This document shows positions 19,486-28,555 of a DNA stretch of 36,871 nt, piece after piece. Position numbers and translations under genes: made by a program. The notes under the pieces were generated by a model that searched no databases, was not told the origin of the DNA, and was given only the letters and a program-made list of their open reading frames with translations. The stretch lies in assembly GCA_900128585.1 (NCBI GenBank), contig LT642194.1:1-36871 (forward strand). Direction: 5' to 3'. Positions within the stretch are counted from its first letter, which is position 1, and the number at the start of each line of letters is the position of its first letter. The DNA is from Stramenopiles sp. TOSAG23-3. Lineage: Eukaryota; Sar.

Positions 19486-20901
19486 TTACTGCGAGTCGGG
19501 GATCCGCGCTTTGTTGAATTCTGCGGCATCGAATTCCATCACCGCGCGCTCGTGGGTAAACGTCATAAATCCCCATTCCCCTCTGTAATTCCCATACCCA
19601 GATTCGCCAAGGCCCCCGAACGGTAAATTCTCCGCAAGCATGTGCGTAATGCAGTCGTTCACGCAAACGCCCCCGGAGCGTGACGAATTGAGAATTTTCT
19701 GCACCTCGGCGTCGTCTCCGGAGAAAATATACAGGGCAAGCGGGTTAGGCAGCTGCGCTTCCTTCCGGAGCACCTGGTCCAAGTCATCGTACTGGATCAC
19801 TGGGAGGACCGGCCCGAACACCTCCTCCACGAGCAGCATGCACTTGTCGTTGGTCGGGTTGAGAACAATAGTGGGCGGGATGTATAAATCCGTCTCGTCC
19901 GGGGTTTGCCCGCCCATACCCTCCAATAAGTTCCTGCCGCCATGGTCGGCCGGGTCCCGGTACTCCACCAAGCGCTTGTGGTGCCTACTATTGATGATTC
20001 GGGAGTAGTGCTTGCTCTTCTGCGGGTCCTCTCCAAAATACTTCACTACCGCCTCCCTCACCAGCCGGGTGAACTCATCTATGTCAATCCGCGAGTCCAA
20101 ATAGACGTGATCTGGGCTCACACAAAACTGTCCCACGTTTTTAAACTTGCTGTCGACCAGCTTCAGGACCGCGGTTTCCAGGTTGGCATTTTTCGTAAAG
20201 TACACAGGGTTCTTGCCGCCCAGTTCCATGCAGACAGGGGAGAGCTGGTCGGCCGCGGTTTTGCAAATTGCACGCCCGGCCGCCGCGCCGCCCGTGAAGA
20301 AGACCATGCCCCAGTGCGATTTCAGCAGCTCATGGACGAGGTCGCGCTTCCCAAGGGCAATTTTGACGTACTTTCTGCATATCGGGTCTTTCTCGAGGTA
20401 CTCCTCCCCGAGGACTTTGACCATTACGGCCGACGTTGCCTTGCACTGGTCGTTGCACTTGAGAAACGCGGGGCACCCGGCTGCGATTGCCGTAACGATC
20501 GGTTTGATGTGCAGCGGGAGCGGGAAATTCCACGTTCCTATCACTAGCGCCATTCCCCGGGGCTCCCGTCGCACCAAAGAGCGCCGGGAGGTGGACCCGG
20601 GGCCCACCGGTGGCGTCCAGCTCTCCTGGTCTGCGCAAAGGCGGTCCATATTTTCAAGGTAGTACTTGCACGTCCCAATGGTGCCGCCCCGGATCAGGTC
20701 GTGGAACTTGGCGGGCCGCCTCAGGTCGGTGTACTCGGCCTGGCGGAAGTCGTCCGCACGCTCTATCAGACAGGCCTTGATTCGCTCGATAACGTGCTTC
20801 CGGTGCGGAATTGGTATGGTTAGCTGAGGCACGGCTTGAAGCTCCGAGACCATCCCCTTGAGCGTGGGAATAGTTGTAAAGTCCGCGGACAGGGCTGACA
20901 T
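19486..20901 (-). CDS. ALDH3-type aldehyde dehydrogenase
   Basis: A 471-residue NAD(P)-dependent aldehyde dehydrogenase oxidising aldehydes (often fatty or aromatic in this family) to acids. It is of ALDH3 length, shorter than the ~500 of ALDH1/2. Visible are the coenzyme/oxyanion motif TWNFP (Asn125), FTGG (202-205), the general base in MELGGKNP (Glu226), the nucleophile in GQFCVSPD (Cys260), EEVFGPVLPV and the ALDH3-like FGGLGESGYGNYRG near the end. There is no C-terminal membrane anchor as in the ER form of ALDH3A2 and no obvious presequence, so a cytosolic enzyme is likely. The start is the first ATG. It is divergent from the GOST gene; the reading frame is intact. Confidence 0.93.
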   Translation of the reverse strand: MSALSADFTTIPTLKGMVSELQAVPQLTIPIPHRKHVIERIKACLIERADDFRQAEYTDLRRPAKFHDLIRGGTIGTCKYYLENMDRLCADQESWTPPVGPGSTSRRSLVRREPRGMALVIGTWNFPLPLHIKPIVTAIAAGCPAFLKCNDQCKATSAVMVKVLGEEYLEKDPICRKYVKIALGKRDLVHELLKSHWGMVFFTGGAAAGRAICKTAADQLSPVCMELGGKNPVYFTKNANLETAVLKLVDSKFKNVGQFCVSPDHVYLDSRIDIDEFTRLVREAVVKYFGEDPQKSKHYSRIINSRHHKRLVEYRDPADHGGRNLLEGMGGQTPDETDLYIPPTIVLNPTNDKCMLLVEEVFGPVLPVIQYDDLDQVLRKEAQLPNPLALYIFSGDDAEVQKILNSSRSGGVCVNDCITHMLAENLPFGGLGESGYGNYRGEWGFMTFTHERAVMEFDAAEFNKARIPDSQ

Positions 20902-21853
20902 CGTCTTGCGTGTTGGTTCTTGTCGGGGGAGACTGTTGCTTGCTCCTTGTTTTGAGACAATATATATTGTACTGGCTTTTCCTTCAAAACTATTAAAAAT
21001 TAATAGTATAGAATGAAAAACAGAAAAGCGTGCAGAAAAAGGGACACAGTACGAACCATCCCTTAAATTAATTTACATTTGATTCGTTCGGTTATAGTCG
21101 TCTATCATTATCCAATCAATCATAGTTAATCAATGTCAAATTTTGTAAATTGGTAAATAAAAAGTCCTAATAAATAATAATAATAAAAAATAATATATCT
21201 GGTTCTTCTTGCATCTTTCTTTCTTCTTCTTCGGTGGGGGGTGGGGGGTGGGGAGGTGGGGTGGGGGTTCCTCTATTCATTCGGCACACCTCGTACCCTA
21301 CATAAAACACCATTTGTCAATCGTTATAATACATTAGATAGTAGGTAGGCTACAGGTAGTAATAATTTTATCTAAAAAAGAAAAAGAGAAGAAATTGAAT
21401 TATTTATTATTACAGGTACGTAGGTAATGAATTTTCTGATTAATTCTTTTTTTTTTTTTATGTAATTTGGAGTTTGACTACCAAGTTTGGTATTATTAAT
21501 AGTCAAAGCGTTGTCTTTTTTTATTCGCTTTTTTCTAACTTATTTTTTACTGCTGGACCTTTATTATGCTAATTAAAATTAATTAACATAAACACATCAT
21601 CATAATAAATAAAAAATTATTATTATTTCAATTATTTGTTGTTGTTGGTGATGATGATGAGACACATTCTTTTTATTCTTTTTGTGTTCTGTTGACATTT
21701 CTATTGCTATTAATTGAAAGAAATCGGTATCGTTTTTAGTAACAGAAGAAACATATACGCCCACCCCGATTTTAATTTTAACTTCCTTTCGGGTCGTGCG
21801 CACAACCACAGCCTTCAACCGCCGCGTGCGTGTACATAGCGAGGCCGTGACTG
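20902..21853. other. Divergent spacer with G-rich tract
   Basis: Nearly 1 kb of AT-rich sequence carrying both promoters, with one strikingly G-rich block at 21233-21268, TAA runs and GATGAT repeats near 21648-21662. No gene is supported; the frame at 21600-21818 is low complexity. Confidence 0.5.
21233..21268 (+). other. Candidate G-quadruplex
   Basis: Six G runs (two to six long) separated by single T or A bases within 36 bp, far more G-rich than the spacer around it. It lies about 330 bp upstream of the ALDH start and 590 bp upstream of the GOST start. Confidence 0.7.
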
Positions 21854-23782
21854 ATGGCAGCAGTGAGGGACATAAATAGAAACCAGGTGCAACCGCGCGA
21901 TGGGGCGGTTCCTAGAGAACCGGGGCGCCCGCCGCCTGCAGATGGTCAAGGTGGGGGTTTCTGGGGGAGAGTATCTGAGTACTGCGGGAACAAAGTGTGC
22001 CGCTGCCCCGGAAGTTCTTCCCAACGCTTTCGATATGCCCTGGTTTATTTTTTCGTCCCCCTGTACATTGCATTTTTTATTTTCCTCGCGTGGGGGCCAC
22101 AAGGTCAGATCGCGCCTATGCGAGGCGCCCAAAACAAATACTTAGAAAAGCGCGAGTATTCCTATGAACACTCGGACATCTACGAGCTGCCTGGGTTTGG
22201 CTTTGCATTCAATGGCTCCGTGGATATGTCCGTGTCGGCCCTGTACCCCACCCTTGGCGCCTCGAAAGTAGGGAGCCTAACCCGCGTCATGCTTTACTTG
22301 TACATTTGTGACTACGCAATGTACATGAAGGAGTGGACGACTGCGCTTGATGGTAGGCGGCCGGCAAGGCCGCAAGGCAGAGTGGACGAGAAGATCTCCC
22401 TGTGTGGCACGGATTGGTACCACTACCACCAGCACTGTGCCTCGTTTCCTCTGCTCCCTGTAAATAACTCTTCCTCCGACCTTTATGAGGCCGAAGCCGT
22501 GTTTTCGTCCAACATCAACACCGACCCTGCGCGGAAAGAGGCAAGGTATTACACCGCGCTGCTAATGAACTGTGAATTAAAAGGCTACCCGCTCGCCAAG
22601 TCACGGGATTGCAAGTTGGACGCCGACGGCAAAGGGGAAAACTGCACGTACGTGCCGCCCATGAGCAGCGAGGGAATAAGGATCGACCTGTCGTATACGT
22701 ACAAGAACAAACCGCCGCTGCTCTACCTGTCCTCCGTGCAAGAGATTTTTCCGTTCATGTACTCCCTCGGGGCGCTCGTCTGGGTGGTTCTCTCCGTCTT
22801 ATGGGTCGTCAACACGTGGGTCTACAAGAACGCTCGTGGCATAGACCTGCAGTGGCACTTTTCGCTGTTCATCACCTTCAAACCTATCAATTTCTTGTAC
22901 AAATTATTGTTCTGGGAAGTCGTCCGGGAAGGCAAAGCGAACCGCCACTTTTACATGGTGCTCACGTTGACCATCAACTGCCTGTACTACTGCTTTCTGT
23001 GGGAGACCATGATGCGGGTGGCGCACGGGTGGATGATCGTTAGGTACCGCTTGACGCCCCAGGCAAGGTTTCACTTGTACGTATCGCTGATCATATGGGC
23101 GTTTGGGAACTTTGTCTTCAGCTATTTTTACCAGTTTCAGGAGGAAGGTTTTGGCATTGTCCGGACGGACTTGGGGCAAGACATCGTGGCCTACTACCTG
23201 GTGGCGTTTGCTTTGTTGGCGACTGGGATCTCGTACACTGTGATCCTGATGACGGTCTGCTTGGCGACGTCAAACTTGAGCCATCAGATGTCGGACCAGA
23301 TAAACATGTTGAGGGGTCTAGGAATGAACGCCCGAGGCACGTTCGTTGCGAACAGAAAACGTGCCTTCCAGTACATGAGCGTCGGCTTTTCGTCGTACCT
23401 GATCCTCTCGTTTATCACATGGTTCGTCATCGTTGCAATCGAGGACAGCGCAACCCTCTACCCTTGGCTGAACGATTTGGTGGACGAATGTTTGGAATCG
23501 ATCTTTTTGCTCTGGGTCATGTGGACTTTCCGCGCCCGTAAGTTTAACAACGTGTCGCTTCAGATAGAGGGCACCCCGGCGGAAGACCCCACCATTGACA
23601 TCAATCAGCCGATCACGTCCTCTAGAATCTGTATTTTGAACCCCTCGGAGAACAACGAGTTCGATGGGATAGAGAGGCGAATTTCCCTTGGAACCCCGTC
23701 CCGGTCTTCCGTGAGTCCGTTGGATGGGAAGAAATACCAGGTGGAGCAGAAGGAGGCTGCCAATGAACCGCCTGCCCCATAA
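21854..23782 (+). CDS. GOST-type seven-transmembrane protein (GPR107/TMEM87-like)
   Basis: A 642-residue protein of the Golgi-dynamics (GOST) 7TM superfamily, whose members act in secretory and endosomal trafficking. A cytosolic Pro/Arg-rich N-terminus (~1-55) precedes a signal-anchor helix (~60-82). A ~215-residue lumenal domain follows, with paired Cys residues (184, 195, 240, 253, 264) and N-glycosylation-like NNSS and NCT. The helical core covers ~300-560: the FMYSLGALVWVVLSVLW helix, an LFITFKPINFLYK block, WETMMRVAHGWMIVRYRL (matching the family's GYGIVR-like element) and the FLLWVMWTFRARKFNN end. The C-tail is cytosolic. Subfamily is unclear, since the lumenal domain matches none I know and there is an unusual extra N-terminal helix. 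It is tandem with eIF3i, 900 bp apart. Confidence 0.65.
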   Translation: MAAVRDINRNQVQPRDGAVPREPGRPPPADGQGGGFWGRVSEYCGNKVCRCPGSSSQRFRYALVYFFVPLYIAFFIFLAWGPQGQIAPMRGAQNKYLEKREYSYEHSDIYELPGFGFAFNGSVDMSVSALYPTLGASKVGSLTRVMLYLYICDYAMYMKEWTTALDGRRPARPQGRVDEKISLCGTDWYHYHQHCASFPLLPVNNSSSDLYEAEAVFSSNINTDPARKEARYYTALLMNCELKGYPLAKSRDCKLDADGKGENCTYVPPMSSEGIRIDLSYTYKNKPPLLYLSSVQEIFPFMYSLGALVWVVLSVLWVVNTWVYKNARGIDLQWHFSLFITFKPINFLYKLLFWEVVREGKANRHFYMVLTLTINCLYYCFLWETMMRVAHGWMIVRYRLTPQARFHLYVSLIIWAFGNFVFSYFYQFQEEGFGIVRTDLGQDIVAYYLVAFALLATGISYTVILMTVCLATSNLSHQMSDQINMLRGLGMNARGTFVANRKRAFQYMSVGFSSYLILSFITWFVIVAIEDSATLYPWLNDLVDECLESIFLLWVMWTFRARKFNNVSLQIEGTPAEDPTIDINQPITSSRICILNPSENNEFDGIERRISLGTPSRSSVSPLDGKKYQVEQKEAANEPPAP

Positions 23783-24685
23783 GCAAGCTTTAAAAAAAAT
23801 TAGAAAAGGAACACGATCCCTTCTTGTTTTGTTTTGAATTTTGATAGACAGTCTTACTTCGTAAATAAAATTAAATACTTATATATAATCACGAATAACT
23901 TTACACGATTTACAAATTTTTCTTCTCAGAATCTTTTTTATTTCGATGGCGGTTACAGTCTAGACGAATCCCCACTCACCTCCTCCTCGAAAAAATCGGA
24001 AGAATATATGTTCGTGTTAATAATAGGGTACTATCTAACACGGTAGAATGCTACAATCTATTATATTGTAATGTACTATATAATACAATATTTTATAATA
24101 TTATTAATGTATACAATATAATTGTATTCTATGTATGTAAAGTTAATCTTAGGCACCACTCAATTTTGAGTTCATGTTTATGATGCTGTGACTATCCTAA
24201 TAAGGTATAATGAATATATATTGACATAATATATTTCTCATTTCTTTGGTTCATTTTTGTTTAGTAATAATCCTGGTAGTCTAATAATAGAAAAACAATC
24301 TTTAAATTATTATTTTATTTTATTTATATTAAATTCCTTATTATATAGATCTAGCTTATAGGAGGAAGAAAATAATCAAATTGAATGGTCTTCTTATTAC
24401 TTCCTGGAGGAATATAATACAATCCCTCCCTCCCTCCCTCCAGACAGTTTTAGTACTAGAAAGGGAATAGGAAGAAGAAGATTTATTAATAATTTTTACA
24501 CAAGTGGAAGTGAAGAAACAAATGAAACAAAAGAAGAGTGCGTAGAAAGTCATGTTCCTTTCTTTGCATTTGTGTATGTATATATGGAATAGAGTGAGTG
24601 TAAACGAGAAGAAGAATATTGAAACGGGTAGTGATATTTAGTTAGTTAAAGAAAGACAGAAAACGAATCACAATAAAGTTTCAAG
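23783..24685. other. Spacer upstream of eIF3i
   Basis: Very AT-rich with many TATA/ATAT runs, a C-rich block at 24424-24441 and a GAA-rich patch. Frames at 23834-24046 (+) and 24356-24553 (-) have no family features and are not called. Confidence 0.45.
24424..24441 (-). other. Candidate G-quadruplex / i-motif
   Basis: CCC-T repeated four times on the plus strand, so the minus strand has four GGG runs with single-base loops, the most stable class of G-quadruplex. It lies about 250 bp upstream of the eIF3i start. Confidence 0.65.
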
Positions 24686-25723
24686 ATGCGTCCCATATTA
24701 TTGAAAGGGCACACACGTGCACTAACGCACGTCAAGTACAACCAAGATGGAGACCTATTATTCACTTGTTCCAAAGACAACCGCCCGACCCTTTGGTACT
24801 CGGACAACGGCGAGAGGGTAGGAACCTACGAGGGGCACAACGGTACCGTCTGGGGGTGTGATGTGACATTCGACAGCACACTTCTGCTGACTGCGTCTGC
24901 CGATATGAGTTGTAAAATGTGGAACGTTCGCACCGGCGAACAGTTGTGGTCGTTGGATACGCCAGGGCCGTGCCGGTGGGTGCAGTGGTCCGAGGGGAGC
25001 GGAATGTTTGCTGTGTTTGTAGACCCATTCAAAGGCGCCAAAGCGCAGATTTGGATTTTTAAAATGCCCCAAAGCATGGACCCGAGCGAACTAGGCAAGC
25101 AGCCGTTTGTCGTATGCCAGGAGCAACTGGAGTTAAATAAGGAGAGAATCATTCGCGGTTTGTGGACGCCGTTGAACAGAGAGATTTTGACTGGCGCAGA
25201 GGACGGCAAGCTTCGCTTGATAAACCCACTGAACGGCGACCTTGTCGCAACCCACGAGGCCCACACCAAGCAGATCCAAGACATTCAGTACAACAAGGAG
25301 AAAACTCTCTTTATCACAGGATCCCGAGACTTTACTTCCAAGCTGTTCGACGCGTTCACCTACCAGTGCTTGATGACGTTTAAGACCGATAGGCCGATCA
25401 ACGGGGCAGCCATGTCCCCCATTAAATTGCACATTATGACAGGTGGAGGGCAAGATGCCATGTCTGTAACCACGACAGCGGGCCAGAGTGGTAAATTCGA
25501 GGCCAGGGTGTTCCACATGGTGTATGGAGATTTGTTGGGTTTGATCAAGGGGCACTTCGGTCCAATTAATACATTAGCGATCCACCCCGATGGGACCAGC
25601 TACGTTAGTGGAGGAGAAGATGGTTACGTGCGCCTTCATCACTACGATGAAGAGTACTTGAATTTGTCCGACGAAGCCGATAAAATCGCGGAGAACGCAG
25701 CTGCCATGGCCGGTGGAAAATAA
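24686..25723 (+). CDS. EIF3I: Translation initiation factor eIF3 subunit i
   Basis: A 345-residue seven-bladed WD40 protein, the expected eIF3i (TIF34) length. eIF3i sits with eIF3b and eIF3g on the 40S subunit during initiation. The N-terminus MRPILLKGHTRALTHVKYNQDGDLLFTCSKD is family-diagnostic, followed by the LWYSDNGERVGTYEGHNGTVW blade and AS(A)D..CKMWN. Near the end come MTGGGQDA..VT, the eIF3i-specific ARVFHMVYGDLLG..KGHFGPINTLAIHPDG, and SGGEDGYVRLHHYDEEY. The reading frame is complete with no introns. It is convergent with the TPR protein. Expected to be a constitutively expressed housekeeping gene. Confidence 0.97.
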   Translation: MRPILLKGHTRALTHVKYNQDGDLLFTCSKDNRPTLWYSDNGERVGTYEGHNGTVWGCDVTFDSTLLLTASADMSCKMWNVRTGEQLWSLDTPGPCRWVQWSEGSGMFAVFVDPFKGAKAQIWIFKMPQSMDPSELGKQPFVVCQEQLELNKERIIRGLWTPLNREILTGAEDGKLRLINPLNGDLVATHEAHTKQIQDIQYNKEKTLFITGSRDFTSKLFDAFTYQCLMTFKTDRPINGAAMSPIKLHIMTGGGQDAMSVTTTAGQSGKFEARVFHMVYGDLLGLIKGHFGPINTLAIHPDGTSYVSGGEDGYVRLHHYDEEYLNLSDEADKIAENAAAMAGGK

Positions 25724-26066
25724 GCAATAAGCATGCTCGAAACGAAGGGGGTACGTCCCATGGTGTACAATAACAGTAATACGAACGAAATTAAATATAT
25801 ATATTCGTAAAGTGTTGTTTATATTTTATTAAAACGAATTACTTGGTACTGTATTTTTAATTACTCAAATAGGGGGAAAGTAACGCCGCCTTTGCTATTT
25901 ATATGTTAAACAATTACAAACAAAAATTAGAAATAATAATAATAAAATTATTATATATAATAGGCAATGATGTTAATATTTTTTCTGAATAAACATAATA
26001 ACAAACGAACAAGTTGAAAAAAAGAGAAACTTTCCGTTTTTGAGGTCCCTTGAGCCCATTTCAGTT
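25724..26066. other. Convergent 3' spacer
   Basis: AT-rich 3' ends of eIF3i and the TPR gene with TAA/ATA repeats near 25930-25965. Nothing else seen. Confidence 0.4.
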
Positions 26067-27902
26067 CTACCGTTTTACACGCGACCGTTCCTTTACCTTT
26101 CTTGCTATCTCTCGCTGAACCTTCTCGGCAGCTTCACGCTGCCGTTGTTTCAGCACCTCGCGCCGAAGCACGAACTCGATGTCTGCCGGGATTGGAAACC
26201 CTGCCATTCCGAGAACCTCGTAATGGTGCCGGACTTCCTCTAACAGCTCTTCGTCTTGTGGCGGCGGGTTCTCCGGGTGAAAGACGCCTGTGCCCGCCAG
26301 CATATGCTCTATTGAATAGTCCCTGTAGTCCCCCGTCGCTTTCTGAAACAAGCAGATCCCTAGATTAGCACGAGCTTCGTGCAGCGCAGGGTCCCTTTCT
26401 AACGCAGCCCTGTAATGCTTGATTGCCGTTTCATCGTCGTGCACGTTCTGGGCCTGTATCCCCAGCTCGTAATGTGCTGCCGCAACTGGCCCTTGGCCGC
26501 TTTCAATAATTTCTTCGTACTGGCTTCTGCTGTCCGTCAACGGCATTAGCTTTGGGGCTTCTTTTCTTTTCCCTGGGAATACCAGCGGTTTCTTCTCGCT
26601 ATTGCTTGCGTTTAAGGACGATTGAAAGACCAGCAGCTGTTTCGTCGCTGGTTCGATCTCCGGAGTGTCGGGAAGGCTGGCGGTTAAGTCCGCCTCGTCC
26701 TTCTTTTCTTCCTCCTTCTCTTCTTCCCCCTTTTTTTCTTCCTCTTTTTCCTCTTTACCCATCTCTTTTTCGCCTTTCTGCTGAGTCTTTGCCGCATTCA
26801 GCAAACCCATCATGCCCCCACCCGCGGACTTCTTTTTCCCAAAAAGAGAGGTGACCGTTTTCTTCTTTGCGGTTGACACGGCGGCCGGGTCTACGGGCTC
26901 TAATTTGACACGATCGTCCGTTTGCTTACCACCCATAAGTTTCGTTCTCGTGTCACGCTGCAATATTAAATCCCCCACCTTTTTCCTCACTTCCATATCT
27001 GAAGGGCGGGCGAACAGCGCTGCCTGATAATGAGACATCGCTTTGCCGAACTCTTCCCTGGCCTGGTAGGCCACCCCAAGGTTATAGTGAGCCCAGTAGT
27101 CGTTCGGCTCGGTGTCAATGACACCTTTCTGGTCCGCAACGAACGCCTTCCACCGCTCTTTTTCTAAACTCCCGCAGGGGGTTGCATCTTTGACGGCCTT
27201 CGTTCCTTTTAGCACAGGCCATTTTGCCCTTAAAGCTTCCATTTCTTCCCTCTTTCTTGCTTCTATTTCAGCCTTTATCCTGGCTTCTTCTTCCAAGCGA
27301 AGTTGCTTTGCTGTTTTCCGCGGTGGTTTTTTCTCCTCTTTATCTTCGTCGTCCTCTGGAGATTCTTCCTTGCCCTCCGTTTTCTCCTCCTTTCCCTCTA
27401 ATTTCCCCTCCTCTCCCTCCCCTTTATCGTCTTGCCCCTCGCTGTCTTTTCCGTCACCCCCATCACCTTTTTTGTCGCCTTCTTGCCCGGTACTTTCGTC
27501 TTCCTTTTTCGGGGCAGACGGCTGCTTCGGTTCTTTTTTTTTTTTTGGTTTGACCCTTGCCACTTCCTCACTACTATCTACACTATCGAACTCGTCCGAG
27601 TCATACTCTTCGTCCGAGTCTTCTTTCTTTTTCTTCTTTCCGAACCCTAATTTGCTCAAGTTGAAACCTTTTGTGCTAATTTGTGGCATCTGCTTCTCTT
27701 TTATCGGAGGCAGCCCTTTCTCGCGGCGTTTTATATTTTTCTCTAACTTCGCCAACGTCCTCTGCAACGCAGCCTTCCTAATATTGTTCAGTTCCCTCTG
27801 TCTCTGCGCTCCCGGGTTCATCAATGCAGCCAGACTGGCCAGGCCCATGCCTGGCTTTTTTGTACCAGTCTTCTTTTGAATGAGTTTTCGCAGAGCCTTC
27901 AT
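26067..27902 (-). CDS. Charged TPR-repeat protein of unknown role
   Basis: A 611-residue protein starting at the ATG of MKALRKLIQKK; the frame continues 13 codons upstream only from a TTG. The N-terminus is a basic helix rich in Lys/Arg. It is followed by a KKKKKEDSDEEYDSDEFDS acidic patch and a long Lys/Glu/Gly-rich disordered region (~110-215). One TPR-like unit sits at ~275-310 (YWAHYNLGVAYQAREEFGKAMSHYQAALFARPSD). A second Lys/Glu-rich linker contains SLFGKKKS, and two further TPR-like units lie at ~470-530 (AAHYELGIQAQNVHDDETAIKHYRAALERDP and the next). The end is a basic coiled coil. It probably is a scaffold or assembly factor; some ciliary TPR proteins look like this, but the sequence does not decide it. 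It is tandem with the ankyrin gene. Confidence 0.75.
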   Translation of the reverse strand: MKALRKLIQKKTGTKKPGMGLASLAALMNPGAQRQRELNNIRKAALQRTLAKLEKNIKRREKGLPPIKEKQMPQISTKGFNLSKLGFGKKKKKEDSDEEYDSDEFDSVDSSEEVARVKPKKKKEPKQPSAPKKEDESTGQEGDKKGDGGDGKDSEGQDDKGEGEEGKLEGKEEKTEGKEESPEDDEDKEEKKPPRKTAKQLRLEEEARIKAEIEARKREEMEALRAKWPVLKGTKAVKDATPCGSLEKERWKAFVADQKGVIDTEPNDYWAHYNLGVAYQAREEFGKAMSHYQAALFARPSDMEVRKKVGDLILQRDTRTKLMGGKQTDDRVKLEPVDPAAVSTAKKKTVTSLFGKKKSAGGGMMGLLNAAKTQQKGEKEMGKEEKEEEKKGEEEKEEEKKDEADLTASLPDTPEIEPATKQLLVFQSSLNASNSEKKPLVFPGKRKEAPKLMPLTDSRSQYEEIIESGQGPVAAAHYELGIQAQNVHDDETAIKHYRAALERDPALHEARANLGICLFQKATGDYRDYSIEHMLAGTGVFHPENPPPQDEELLEEVRHHYEVLGMAGFPIPADIEFVLRREVLKQRQREAAEKVQREIARKVKERSRVKR

Positions 27903-28555
27903 GTTACTTTGCTCAAGCGATCGCGGTATGTACAAGGACAAGGCTTGCCCCCCACTATCTCCAGATAAAAGTAACCCTCTGGGAGTGGCGGTGCCAATTC
28001 GGTTGAGGTTTCAACGCCTTCCTGCCCTGCTCCAAACAATCTCAAATCGACGTGTATATACAAGTATATATCTCACAGACTAAACCCTGCTCGAAATTTT
28101 CTTTTTCCACTTATCTGTCTTACACAAAAGAAAGTGGATTAAAACCATATTCTGTCATTCTCTCACTCACACACAGACAAATCCGCATGAGCATAAAAAT
28201 GCCCATCAACACGCACCGCACCATTGTTGCTTTTTTTCTACTTCCGCTCCTCCCACCACCGCCATCGCGCACTTTTTTTTTTCCTTCGCCTAAACATATT
28301 TTGCTTAATGCTGTGATGATGTTACATAAATAAAAATACGTTACCAGGGGGAGGGAAAAACGTCTATTTTTAGTTTCTATACTGTGTCCCTTGTGAATAT
28401 AATATTATGGACAAACCGAAATATTATTATTGTGATGGTATTATATAGTAGTGTTACATAATTAGGGTTTTCTTCTTCTTCGGACGTCGAGCGTCGAGCG
28501 TCGAAGAAGCGAAGAAGAGAAGAGATTGCAGAAGTCAGAAGAAGACTTTTTTTTT
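27903..28555. other. Spacer between the TPR and ankyrin genes
   Basis: It contains the TPR promoter and the ankyrin 3' end. A GTCGAGC tandem heptamer (28486-28504) followed by GAAGAAGC words lies near 28500. No RNA gene or CDS is supported; the frame at 28052-28333 shows no family feature. Confidence 0.4.
28486..28520. repeat. GTCGAGC heptamer tandem with GAAGAA tail
   Basis: Two full GTCGAGC units and a partial third, grading into GAAGAAGCGAAGAAGAG. It is near the 3' end of the ankyrin gene. Confidence 0.6.

Noticed and set aside
27112-27879. 255-residue Ser/Phe/Pro-rich open frame antisense to the TPR gene
   Set aside because: A shadow of the Lys/Glu-rich coding; composition fully explained by the complement.
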